Origin: Tetrapyrgos nigripes
Lineage: Eukaryota > Basidiomycota > Agaricomycetes > Agaricales > Campanellaceae
Reading direction: 5' to 3'
NCBI GenBank assembly: GCA_013368315.1
Contig: JAACJM010000031.1
Location: 62,001 to 126,000 of the forward strand
DNA length: 64,000 bases
The notes beneath the pieces are model-generated. The model ran no database searches. It saw only the letters and a program-made list of their open reading frames with translations, and was not told the origin of the DNA. Every line of letters starts with the position of its first letter. Positions within the stretch are counted from its first letter, which is position 1. This document shows positions 10,275 to 21,080 of the stretch, one piece after another. The position numbers were made by a program, and so were the translations under genes.

Positions 10275-11524
10275 GCAGATACAGTAGTCTGCCCTTTTCC
10301 TGTCCACCCTGAGCTGTCTATTTATATTTAGTAAAATTTAATTAACCTGGTTGTAAATTTTCAGTAAGCCCTTCTGTATTACTTAATTGACATGCACTGC
10401 AAATCCATCTAACAAGTCTCTTGTAAGTCCATTGGATATACATGATGACTTACAAAATAGTCACTTTTCAGTAAAGTCATTGTAATGTCTTGTGACTTAC
10501 AAGTGTCTTACTGTGACTAGTCTGTCACACTGTATATTCTCCATTTAGCATGCACATTTTTTCCAGAGACTTACGAGATAGACTTTTAAAACCTGCATCT
10601 TGTAATTCCCTTGTAAAATCACAAGTCTTTCTAGGGTATCACTGTGACACAGCTGTCCCTCCATAAATTCAGTGTAAATATGAGCAGTCTTACCCAAGAC
10701 TTTCAAGTTCTACCTTCTGGTAAGTCCTCTGTAAATTTTACTTGGTTTACAAATTGTCTTACTGTGACATTATCTCACACTGAAATACTCTGGTATTTCA
10801 GTTCTGTTTTACAAGAAGACATACTGTGACAAAAAAGTCACCTTGTAATTCCACTGTATGCTCTTCAATGCTATACTGTGACAAAGCCTCACACTGAAAG
10901 TCCATGCTATGTTCTTGCAGCTTACAACGGTCTTTCAGAATAGTCCTCATTCTTTGTCTATTTTGTAATACACTTGTAAGTCAAGCCAACTTACATATTG
11001 ATTGGTTCCCCATAATACTCTTGTAATACTCCAGTAAGGCTGAGGATTTACCAGTGTTTGTAGCAAATGTTTCTTGTAATTCCTTCATAATACAGCTAGT
11101 CTTACAAGTGTATTACTGTGACTTGATTGTCACTTTGTAAATTTCCTGCAGATTTTGCTTCCTTGTAAGTCCTTTGTAAATCTCTCTTGCCTTACTGTTT
11201 GTCATACTCTGATTATCTGTCACACTGAAATACTCCAGTATTTCCTATGTGTCTTACTACATGACGTATTGTGACAAAAAGTCACTCTGAAATTCCTGTG
11301 TAATTCCACAGTATATCAACCAAGGATATACAGTGACAGCAAGTCACACTGAAAGTCCATGGTATTTCTTTGTGACTTACAATGGTCACACAAGGTTGTT
11401 CTAATTTTTTCTGTCTCTTGTAATCCTAATGTATGACAAGGAGTCTTACATATTGAATGGCTTGGTGTAATACTCTTGTAAAACCTCAGTAAAGCAGAGG
11501 ATTTACAAGTGTTTGCACCCAGTG
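10275..11524 (-). repeat. Right subterminal arm of the palindrome
   Basis: Reverse complement of 1077-2330, with the same TTACAAG/CTTGTAA and GTGACA motifs and ending in GCACCCAGTG. Scattered substitutions separate it from the left arm. No coding content is seen. Confidence 0.75.
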
Positions 11525-11821
11525 TCAATAACAAACCACCCAAGTCACACAGAAATGAGATCAATTGATAATGGAAAGATAGATAAAGGGGTAAGAGTAA
11601 GCTGACTAGGCTCTACACTGTGTAGTAATAGTATGGAGTGGAGACAAAGTGAACGAACTGGGGAATCAGTTACAAAGGATCACAAGTATATATGTGAAAG
11701 TCTAAGAGATGAGAAGGAGTTAATGGAAATAGAACAATGACCATATGATACATCAAAGACGAGGATAGATGTAGGTACCAAATCATAGAAAAGTGATTGA
11801 GAGTTATTATAAGGTTTGACA
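11523..11821 (-). repeat. Gypsy-like LTR, minus orientation
   Basis: Starts TGTCAATAAC on the plus strand and ends TTTGACA. It shares CCACCCAAGTCACA, the GGAGTGGAGAC...AAGTGAAC block and a TATATATGT block with the solo LTRs at 7236 and 4118, so it is a diverged member of the same family. Its left end abuts or overlaps by two bases the CAGTG end of the palindrome. No target duplication is evident. Confidence 0.55.
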
Positions 11822-11860
11822 GAAGTTATAGAGTTTGCTGAGTGTCAATCTAAGTGTAAA

Positions 11861-12240
11861 TTAATGAGGAAAAGCAATAGACGAATGATGAAGGAATTCT
11901 GGGTTTAATGATGAATTAAAGGAAGAAGGAGGGCAAAGAACTGTAGCAGTCCATGACATTACCCCCTCTTTAAGCTGTGCTTTCACCTGGAGCACATGAG
12001 TACTTTTCCAGATATCCTCCATGTTAATCCCTAATGAACAAGTTGTTGACCCTACTTGTATTAAGTTTGGTGGACGATATGCATTGGGGTGTTCAAGATG
12101 GAATTTTTCAATCATGTCTTTCAGCTTCGTTAATCCAGAAGCTGGTTCTGACAAGTTTTCAGAATCTGAGTAATCCAATCATTTAACCAAGTACTAAACA
12201 CCTTGACAATTTCTCGTTGGTTTTGAGTCCAGGATTGCTT
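11861..12240 (-). pseudogene. 3' remnant of a gypsy-like retrotransposon
   Basis: Two overlapping minus-strand frames (around LKQSWTQNQREIV and KDMIEKFHLEHPNAYRPPN) join with one frameshift near 12170. They end in LKEGVMSWTATVL just before the LTR at 11821. A short tail of the EGVMS type before the 3' LTR is what I remember of basidiomycete gypsy polyproteins. No protease, RT or integrase remains. The rest was probably lost when the LINE inserted or by deletion. Confidence 0.35.
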
Positions 12241-12702
12241 CAACTCCCTCATCCCCATCAAGACCAACACAACCCTACCTCTATTCCCACTCCCATCCCA
12301 TCCCCACATCCAGCTCACTCTACTGCTATCCCCATGTCTACCCAATACCCACCTCAGGCTACTGTCTTCATTCCGTCTTCCAGTCTGCCACCTACCGATC
12401 GTGACCATTCTTCTCGTATTGCTATAGGGTGTGGCTCTGACTGGATGACCAATGAGGTGGGACTTCGTGCACAATACAAAGGCTTGCTGAAGATGTGTAA
12501 TCTGGATGTCCATCCCCCATCCCTGGACAGATTATACCTGGTATCAGTCCAACGAACCAATGATACTCTTGTTGCTGAGTTCTTGACACTAGGGGGGCCA
12601 ATCCGAGTTGTTGGTTTGTGGAAGACAGGTCCTCCTGGCCTCCCAAACTTGCATTGCTGTGATCCCATCAACAAGAACCTTCCCTACCTGCCCACATCTT
12701 GA
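12217..12702 (+). pseudogene. Possible LINE ORF1 or 5' remnant
   Basis: An open frame whose first 60 codons are Pro/His/Thr-rich (HPHQDQHNPTSIPTPIPSPH), followed by a less biased part with GSDWMTNEVGLRAQYKGLL. It lies directly upstream of the LINE endonuclease frame. I do not recognise a domain. Position suggests the first ORF of the LINE, but it could be unrelated. Confidence 0.3.
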
Positions 12703-12748
12703 TGGGTTGGGGATGAGACCATAACAATGCTCAGCCATCTATTCTTTC

Positions 12749-13850
12749 TTGTACTTCAATGCTCACACATCCATAACTACCTTACCCTCTGCTACTAATT
12801 CTACTTCAGAATCACCTATAAATAATTTATCCTCAACTATCAACTCTACCTCACAAACATCTATATGTAGCCTATCTTCTCTTGCCATCTCTGTTGTACC
12901 CCATACTCAAAAAGCCACCAGTCACCTGAACTATGCTAATATACCAAGCAGTATGCTGACTACTCATTCTGCTGACTCTTCTTCTACTTCTACTTCTACT
13001 ACCATTAATGACAATCTTGACAATCCCAACGAGCATTCCTTTCTGATTAAATGCTGGAACATCCATGGTAACCTGGCACTCGGCCTCACTCATCTCCCAT
13101 TTCAAAACCCATTACACTGCTATGATATCAACATCTTCCAAGATACTCATCTAGTTCCTGGTCAAGAGGAACTGCTTATGATTCCTGAAGGCTACTGCAT
13201 TGTAGCAAAGTCATGAGAACCTGACTCTGACACCATGAAGTCCTGGGGAGGAGTAGCAGCCCTTTTCCCCACTGCACTAAATGTTAAAATGATCTCTAGA
13301 CTATCAAGTCCAGACATCATGGTTCTCAATGTTGACCATAAGTTCATTGTAATCAATGCCTACATCCTGCCTAAAGCTAGCCTCTGGAGATACTTCACAG
13401 ACATCCATCCCTTTCAATGCCTCCAAGAGACTCTTAGTGCAGTGCAAACACTAGATTCACCTATCATCTTGGGTGGAGACTTGAATGGATGCACAGCCAA
13501 TTGTGCTGCTCTACCCCATCACCCACCACAATGCTCCATCAATCACACACTGCCAAACTCTTGAGGAAATCGCATCCTAGCTCTTGCTGCAGATCATGAC
13601 CTTTGTATCTTGAATGGTGCAATGAGTCTAGGCTTGTCCAACTTGAATTTGACATCTTTCCAGGGTAAAACAGATGATGAGCGCTGCTCAGTCATTGATT
13701 ACTTTTTGGCCTCCTCAAACTCAATTCACTCTCTTGTATCTGGTTTCTCAATTGGTGCCCACAAACGAACATGGTCAGACCATGCCCCACTTGTCCTGCG
13801 TCTAAACCTACCTACACATGTCTCTGCCCACTCTGATTGTTCTGCTACTT
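12749..13850 (+). pseudogene. LINE endonuclease (EEP/APE) domain, broken
   Basis: One reading frame interrupted by TGA at about 13214 and 13562. It carries the apurinic-type endonuclease motifs of non-LTR retrotransposons in order: LIKCWNIHGNLA, DINIFQDTH, VINAYILP, ILGGDLNG, CSVIDYFLAS and TWSDHAPLVLRL. This enzyme nicks target DNA to prime reverse transcription. Both stops fall where an Arg would fit (CGA to TGA). The neighbouring frames downstream are RNase H and RT of the same element. Confidence 0.8.
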
Positions 13851-13959
13851 TATGCTCAGACCTCTTCTATACTACTGACACACTTCCCACTCATTTGCAT
13901 CTTGACGGTCTCCTCATTGATACTATCACTTCAAAAAAAAACCAGATGAGGAGAAAGCA

Positions 13960-14487
13960 ATGCGGAAACTATATGGGGAGGTCTTCACTACCCAGACTAA
14001 TGCACTGTACATTTTCACAGATGGCTCCTGCTTTGACAATGGAACATCTAGAGCAAGAGCAGGAGCAGGAGTGTCTGCTGGTCATGGTTCAGATTTCTCA
14101 TGCTCAGCTAGAGTTGTTGGTGATCAGACCAACAATTGCGGTGAGGTACTTGCTATCCTAATCGCTCTCAGCAAAGTCAATCAGCATTGCTCTCTATCAA
14201 TCCACACAGACTCTGAGTACACCATACACTCCATTGCCCACTGGGCTATCAAGAACACCAGTACAGGCTGGAAATGTCCAAATGGAGACATTCTCAAAGA
14301 CATCGCTGCCTGGTTGGCATACTGCACAGCCCTATTATTCATCACTCATGTTAAAGCACACAACAGGAATACACATAACAAGATGGCAGATCAGCTAGCA
14401 AAAGAAGGTGCCATGCAACCAATCTCACAATCACACTACATTCCACTCTTACCCTCCACAAAGCCCAACCCACCACCCCCCCACTAG
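13960..14487 (+). pseudogene. LINE RNase H domain
   Basis: A 175-codon frame with a complete RNase H active site: FTDGSCFDNG (Asp), NNCGEVLAI (Glu), IHTDSEYTIHS (Asp), then HVKAHN (His) and NKMADQLAKEG (Asp). RNase H removes the RNA strand during cDNA synthesis. It sits between the endonuclease and the reverse transcriptase, whereas most RNase H-bearing LINEs place it after the RT. No internal stop is seen, but the element around it is broken. Confidence 0.8.
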
Positions 14488-14685
14488 CAATATCAAAGGT
14501 CTCAATGAACCTTCCAGAGCAACCATCAGAGGGAGAAAAAGAGACCACATGAAAACTGAAAGTCCAGTCTTATGCTAGCTCCTCCCACTGTGGTTGCGAC
14601 TTTGTTGCACACCTATGTACTTGTAACCTGGCAAAACTCCAGGAAGTCACTCCCAACTCAGCAGCTTTCTGGAACCAACTTTGGT

Positions 14686-16350
14686 GATACGCCATACAAA
14701 ATCGCAGTATACATACTTGGATTTTGGTTCATAATATCAGTTTTGACGTTCTTTTAAGGGAATAAGAGGACTAGGGTGAGCCCTGAACTGCTAGTTAATA
14801 CCCAGCAGGACTAAGAAAACAACAGTACAATAATATTAAGTGCTTACGAATGGAGAAACAACTCATTCTAAGTACTATGATAGATATGTACGAGTTGGGA
14901 GTTATAATAGTAGACCCACCAAATGATAAAAATAGTCTATAAAGGCTTTCGAATCCTATTATAACGACTAGAACCACTAGCGTGATCCAAAGGGACAGTG
15001 AAATGTGAGGTAGCTCCTATTCATGGGCATAGGAACACGTAAGCAACACAATCCTCGGCCGAAAGGTCACTCAGAGAAGACAGCGCTAAGATTGGACATG
15101 TGGACAATCATGCTAGGTCTAGATCTATGTATCAGTAAAACCTGTAGTACTAAAATGGCTTTGAGGGAATCTTAAGTATCTGTAAAAGGTACATATGGAC
15201 AAAAGTAGGACAAAGTATATATGTACGGGATCCCAGAGAGTTCAGCTATCCATTGGTACCAAGGGGATAGTGGACGGGCATCTCTACACAGAGATATGAG
15301 GGACAGAAGTGCTAAGTCGCAATACATCTGAATGATTGGAATACAACCCAAACAGGTAACGTTATTTCTGGATAAGGATAAATCTGTCAGTAATCGTCTA
15401 GCTAGGCATTGAAAGCATTGAGGAAGGAATAAGTATGCAAACGGGACTGCAGAAGAGCTGGACTTGTATGTAGGACTCAGTAGTAGACTGCTGGCAATAC
15501 ATAGAATGCAAATAAAGCAAGATTGGAGAAAAAGGGAAAGGAGAACCGAACAGAATAAAGAAACTACAAGAAAACCCTGTGCCCCTAGCATAAGGACGAG
15601 TGTTCTGAGTCATAGATGCGATGCTCGCTAACCAGGATGGTACACGAAAACACCAGACGGCTTACAAAGGGAACTGAAGAAAGTTCCTATGAATATTTAG
15701 ATAATATTGCACAGTTTCTGTATACCCTAATAAGCAAGTCTTTACTTACGAGGAAATAGGTAGAACTCGCTAGCGGACTTTTCGATTCGTTTTATATTTT
15801 CTCTACGTACCTTTTAGTGGACCTCGAAAAGAAATAGGTAACTGTATAGTTGTAGCTGTGAGTAGTATAATAGGACCAGATATTACAAGTAGCTACCCAA
15901 GCCATGTACTGTAGAGTATTGGATCTTGCTAGCGATAGTAGAGGACGTGAAACACGGACCAAAGCTTCTAAACAAACTTAACTGCACTCGCTACAAGTAT
16001 AAACATTGTGTTGGAGATAATAGAGTTTTAAAATTGAACATCTTTGGGGTTATAACTGTGATCTTTGTGTTGACCTTCTGGTCTATTAAGTGTTGATTTT
16101 AAGGCAACTGTGGCCTACAAGTGTTTGATTTTAGGGACTAGTTGATCCCCTTGGTGTTAAACTTGTGTTTATTGTGTCACGTGCTAAGCACTAACTTCAT
16201 TGAAAAACCCCGATCAAAAGTACTTATAGTACAAGTAAAACTGGGAGTTTGAGTACTCTGACTACTCAGAACACTTGTCTCATTTACATTTGTATACGAT
16301 TTTGTGTTTGGGTGCAGTTCCTAGTGCTTAATTACAAAAACCACCTATTA
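14686..16350. repeat. Unclassified 1.67-kb dispersed repeat, copy 1
   Basis: Begins GATACGCCATACAAAATCGCAG and ends ATTACAAAAACCACCTATTA. It matches 29144-30837 almost base for base in the same orientation, apart from a 26-27 bp gap near 15597. It has no convincing coding frame, no terminal inverted repeat and no TG...CA ends. It lies inside the LINE between the RNase H and RT frames. No target duplication is clear. It could be a non-autonomous retroelement, an LTR-like unit or part of a tyrosine-recombinase element. Confidence 0.7.
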
Positions 16351-16394
16351 TCGGGTCCTCCAAGGTGGCTCTAAGAAAAACAACCCATTATCTG

Positions 16395-17715
16395 CCTCAG
16401 ATCTTGCATCAGTTTCCTCTGTTTGTATGAACCCTCCTCTGATTCCACCAGAAAACTTCAATCAGGAGTCCATCTCAGAGAAAGTTCACCCAGCCAACCT
16501 CATCCCCCCGTCACACAGCCCTTACCTTCTGTCAAACAATGTGTTACTGCTGAAGACATCGAAGAAGCTGAAGCTAATCTCAACAAGTCCTCATCATCAT
16601 CAAAAGGCATTGATAATGTCATGAAAGACCTTATCATGCAAATGGACAATGACAAACTTGCTGAATTGTTCAATGCATGCCTTGATGAATGTGACTCCCC
16701 ATTAGCCTTGCTGGTGTCCCGCATCACTGCTATCCTCAAAAAAGGAAAGGATCCCTCAGATCCAAACAGCTACTGGGCTGTGTCACTGGAGAGTTGTATT
16801 CTGGAAATGTTCACTTACACTATTCACAAATACATTTACAGTTGGGCTGTCAATCTCAATCTCATTCCTCCATCTCAGAACAGATTCCACCCCAAATACT
16901 GTACCAACAATAACACTTTTGTTCTTTGCACAATGATCGAAAAGTCTTGAGCTGAAGGCAAGTATGTATGGCTTGCATTTGTGGATATCAGCAACACTTT
17001 TCCCTCTGTCACACACACACTCCTATGGCTCAAGCTCCACAACAATGGCCTCACTGGCAAGCTCTTTGACTGGATATGGAGACTCTACACTGACATGGAA
17101 TATGTTGTGGAGTCCAATGGTGAATGCTCCATGTCATTCAAAGCACACATGGGTGTCCTCATGGGAGATCCTGTCTCCCCAACCCTATGGTTACTATATA
17201 TGCATGACTTTGCACTCAAAGAACACCCTGATGATATATCCCTCATGGCGACAGTCATTTCACACCTTGAACATGCTGATGATGTAGTACTTATCTCATC
17301 CTCTTGCCATGGCCTTCAGTTTCACCTTGATACTTTTGCAAAATGGTGCAGTGAAAATGCTCTTGTGGTCAACAGACTCAAATCATGGGCAATGGTATTT
17401 GGTCCTCTAATTGGCCTACTACCCATTCTTACCCTTACTGGTGAAATTGTCCAATATACCAAGCAACATACATATGTTGGTATTACCTTCTGCTCTACAG
17501 AGCGCAACATCTTTGCTGCTCACTTCTCTCACATTGCCACAGAGGCCCAGAAAAATGCAAATGCAGTCCTTAGCATTGAATCAGTGGTAGGATCCTGTAT
17601 ACTGCTTGAGTGGACCCATACCTCATCAATGGGTGTGATATCATGCTGGATCTTCGACCAACTGATTTTGATCAGCTTGTGGATGTTCAAAAGACCTACC
17701 TTCAATGGGTTTTAG
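16395..17715 (+). pseudogene. LINE reverse transcriptase domain, broken
   Basis: Starts around VCMNPPLIPPENF, shifts frame near 16510, continues through ITAILKKGKDPSDPNSYW, meets TGA at about 16948, then shows the RT core: FVDISNTFPSV, GVLMGDPVSPTLW and HADDVVLIS (the xADD catalytic motif). This is the polymerase that copies the element RNA at the nicked target. It is typical of agaricomycete LINEs with a HADD/QADD box. At least one frameshift and one nonsense codon (CGA to TGA type) inactivate it. Confidence 0.8.
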
Positions 17716-18515
17716 GGATCAATAACCACTCAATTTTGGCCCCTCTGTTTATGGAACTTGCAATTCTGCCTCTTCAATATTGTCAAATCATTCTTACCTT
17801 GCACTACCTCCAATACATATTATTGAGAGACCCCTCCCACTATGCACACATTGCTCTTCAATCTTGCTTATCACTATTCCATCAAATGAAATCCAATTGG
17901 CTGGGCAATCTAGCTAACATTCTTATTACCCTCACATCTCTTTCCCTTCCCAGCGACAACTCCCTTACTCCTGAACTGGTCAGTGACATCATCAAACATG
18001 TTGATATGCATGCCAAACATTCATTACAAGAGGAAATCAACAAATCTTCACATCTTTATTTATTGCATGGTTGACTTGAACCCCTCCCCATGGAAGAGTC
18101 TAGGTTCTTTGTCATGTACTTCTGCCACTACCTCCAAGTCATTGACCCTTGTCATTGAAAGGCACTGACAAGACTCCTACTCAGTGACCATCTCCTTGCA
18201 CTTGAGCTCCATAGGAGGGGCTCCAGATATCAGCCACCAATCCCATGTGAAATGTGTCTCTGCCAGCTATGTGAACAAGAGGTTGAATCCCCAGAACATG
18301 CTCTCCTGCTCTGTCAATTTTCCCAAGAGGTTATCGACATCTGTCAATCAATAATCACATGCTTATCCCCCTTTCATCCTGATCTACCTGCTCACAACAC
18401 ATTACACTTCCTATGCAAAATCATCTTTCACTATGATAGCATTGATATTGTAGCAAAGTTTGTATACAACATTCTTGAGATCTTCTACTCTAAACTCATC
18501 TATATACCCCCTTGA
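17700..18515 (+). pseudogene. LINE RT C-terminal region with zinc-binding motif
   Basis: Several frames continue downstream of the RT core (around QWVLGINNHSILAPLFMEL and then 18252-18515). They end in CLCQLCEQEVESPEHALLLC, a C-x2-C...H-x4-C arrangement resembling the zinc-binding tail of LINE polyproteins. Frameshifts occur near 17700 and 18080. The LINE body appears to end around 18515, and no poly(A) tail was recognised. Confidence 0.6.
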
Positions 18516-18687
18516 TAACACTGCTACAGCTGCACCTATTATTATCTCCACATCTCATTCACCCACTTTTTTCTCTCAATTCTCCACTCTCATCCTTGTC
18601 CCACACTCACTTGGTAGTGCACCATCAAACACAATTTGACATTATTGAGTTGGCTATGTAAGTTCCTGACCTAAATACCTGCCATGG

Positions 18688-19087
18688 TGTTGAACTATAT
18701 ACCTTCCATGTATAGTAACTATGATTCTATATGGAGTTATTATGAAACTTCTACGTAGTTATAAGTATGGCTAGTCCTCCAGGACATTCTCTGGACATTA
18801 CTCTTATCTCTTACTATGTAGTGATATCTCTGTAGATAGCAATATGGCCAATGGCAATATCCTCTTAGTCTCTAGGTATGTCCATGGATGATGTAGATAT
18901 TAGTAATTACATACTCTTTATCTAGTATAAAAGATCTCTGTAAAGTCGTAGTTACTACAGAACAATATCCAGTTCTATCTGCTCTTCAAGCAACTTGCAT
19001 CTAAGCTCTACTAGCTTTCTACTCAGCACTCTACTTGGTGAGTTCTGTTGACTGGTCACCCTACGCTAAATAGTTGCTGCTTCATTA
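18688..19087 (+). repeat. Copia A 5' LTR
   Basis: 400 bp, begins TGTTGAACTATATACC and ends GCTGCTTCATTA, so the 3' end is TA rather than the usual CA. It contains a likely TATA box at TAGTATAAAAGATC. It is followed at once by the primer-binding site. Confidence 0.92.
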
Positions 19088-19101
19088 GGTTATGGGCCCC
19101 G
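19088..19101 (+). promoter_or_regulatory. Copia A primer-binding site (half tRNA-iMet type)
   Basis: GGTTATGGGCCCCG directly after the LTR. It is complementary to the anticodon region of initiator Met tRNA rather than to a tRNA 3' end, the arrangement known from Drosophila copia and yeast Ty5. Confidence 0.7.
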
Positions 19102-19912
19102 AGGGCCATCGACGTTTGGTCTTGTCCCATACAACTACCGTTGTCAAGATGGATCGCATTGTCGAGGTCAATGGCAAGCTCATCACTGAGTAGGCTGTCG
19201 GACTCGATGTTGTGCAGTTGGTGGATTGATGTTTCGCTTTATCTCCTTCTTCATCTATATTGCCTGGTAAAATATATAACCAGGGTTCAGTTTAGAGTCA
19301 CATTAGGCACTCTTTGCTGGTTTAATTATAGATCTAGATAAGTCACTTTATACCTGTAACAGTTATTTGTGGAACCCTTATAGATCTACAGATAGTTGTA
19401 TGCAGAGTGACTGGCATGCTTTGCAGCCTCCACTTTAGTGTGGGACTGTTTTTTGCACTCAGGCAAAACTCCGTAGTCATTTGGATGAGCCAGGGGCATT
19501 TATAAAAGTCGCCAATCTAGATCTATAGAAAAACAGTAGTTAGATAGTGCTCCCCTATATGCTTTAAAGCATCTCTACACCCATTAGGAAGTACTGTGCC
19601 ACTACTCAATATTGCGATTTCTAGAGTAATCATGTGCTCTCTGTCAAGAGTATGGTCTCTGACAGTGTGAAATTGATCGAGAAGCACTGATGAAGAAGTT
19701 AATATAGGATTCCATTATGTGCACGTACTGATGAACAGTTTTCTACTGGCATATAGTTGATTAATGCAAATGTATTATGTACATTCCTTGTCTGGGGCAT
19801 TTGCTTAGAAAGGAGAAGGAATTATTGTGGTTGTATTAGACCCTTCAATGTTCCTTGGTACTTGTGACCTATTGAATGCACATCTTTACTGATTGATGCT
19901 TCATAGATCAAC

Positions 19913-20995
19913 ATGTCTTCCAACAACACTAACAACAACTCTGAAAGCATCTTCAATGTTCCCATGCTCAATACCACCAATTATGAGCAGTGGAACTATG
20001 CTATCACCTGCCTCCTTGAAGCCAAAGGGCTTAGCAGGATTGCTCAGGGTACCCAGAAGTGTTATGTGAACACTAGTCCCACTGAAACAGGTAATGCACC
20101 TTCTTATCCTGAAGGATTTGAACAGATTTCTGATGAAGCTTTTAATGATTTAACTGAATCCGAACGATTGTCTTATAACCATACCATTGCAACCTTTAAT
20201 GATCAATGGAATCAACATCAAATTTTGGTTAAAAAATGCGATCAGGAAATAGTTGAAACTTACAAGCTTCAAAGCGCTTGGGATGATAAAGATGAACAGG
20301 ATTTGGGTTATATTTCCTCCTTTCTTCCAAATGATGTGGGTTTGGAGATGAGAGAGTTCACTCAAGAAGAAATAGATGAAAACCATTGTGCCAAAGCAAA
20401 AGGAGATTATACCTTGAATATGCTTTGGAATAAGATAGACAAGAAGTACAGTTCTCCTGGCCCAACGTCATGGTTCTTAGACTTTAAAGAATTCATGTCT
20501 TGGACGCTTGATGAGAAGAAAGATCCTGCAAACCAGATTGCAACCCTGGGAGCAGTTCTCACATGTCTTAAAGTCTATGGATTTACAGTTGATGACAAGT
20601 TTAGAGCTCTTTTTTTGATGGATCGCATTCTGCAATCCTGGGGAAACTATGCCCAATTTACACTTGCCACAATTGAACCAAAGAACCTGACTATGGCACA
20701 TGTGGAAGGACTTATTCTTGTCAAGTATAAACAACAGACTGGTCAATCTTCAGAATCATCTCTTCTTACCCGCATTACTGGAGACAGACGAAAGTTTGAT
20801 TCTGCACCCAATTGGAACATTCAGAAGGCTGGATCTTCTAAACAGAAGAACCAAAACAAGGGTAAGGGTAAACAACCCAAACCTAAGGAACCTTCTAATA
20901 ATGTTACAACAGGTGATGTGAATCAAGGGGAGATAAGAAGAAGAAAACTTGTTACAGTAAGAAGAAGGGTTCCAAAAAAGGTGCTGCTAATTTAG
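19913..20995 (+). pseudogene. Copia A Gag
   Basis: Begins ATGTCTTCCAAC, an MSS start shared with copia C and probably with copia B. The N-terminal part matches the copia capsid pattern: MLNTTNYEQWNYAITCLLEAKGL, then MLWNKIDKKY, then FRALFLMDRIL. It turns basic near the end (KNQNKGKGKQPKPK), consistent with nucleic-acid binding, and no CCHC zinc knuckle is seen. A one-base loss near 20928 (GGGGAGAT) throws the frame out. The expected continuation (DKKKKT...SDSDDDAPL) lies in the next frame. About 825 bp of leader separates it from the LTR. Confidence 0.85.
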
Positions 20996-21080
20996 CTGAT
21001 TCAGATTCTGATGATGATGCTCCTTTAATGGTGACCGCTTTTATGGCAAATCCTTTCATCAGGTCAGACCACAAACGATT

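Larger units (their letters stand above)
1077..11524. mobile_element. 10.4-kb palindromic element with CACTG ends
   Basis: The left end CACTGGGTGCAAACACTTG at 1077 is matched in reverse complement at 11524, and homology continues inward along the whole segment: unique arms, minisatellite, solo LTR, minisatellite. The turning point is near 6696/6697. The left arm is about 5.6 kb and the right about 4.8 kb, differing mainly in array length. The outer arms differ at about 5 positions in the first 220 bases, so this is not a simple duplicated read. The CACTG termini and the dense subterminal short repeats are CACTA (EnSpm) hallmarks, which suggests a non-autonomous CACTA foldback element. No clear 2-3 bp target duplication is visible (CTG on the left, TCA on the right). 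No transposase lies inside it. Confidence 0.75.

Noticed and set aside
2296..10307. Very long open frames (up to about 950 codons) in the minisatellite
   Set aside because: All are translations of 9-bp repeats in every frame on both strands; no start context, no domain and no codon signal.
1077..11524. Palindrome as a sequencing artefact (read turned back on itself)
   Set aside because: The arms differ by point changes and by array length, and the flanks differ, which a simple turned-back read would not give. It still deserves long-read confirmation.
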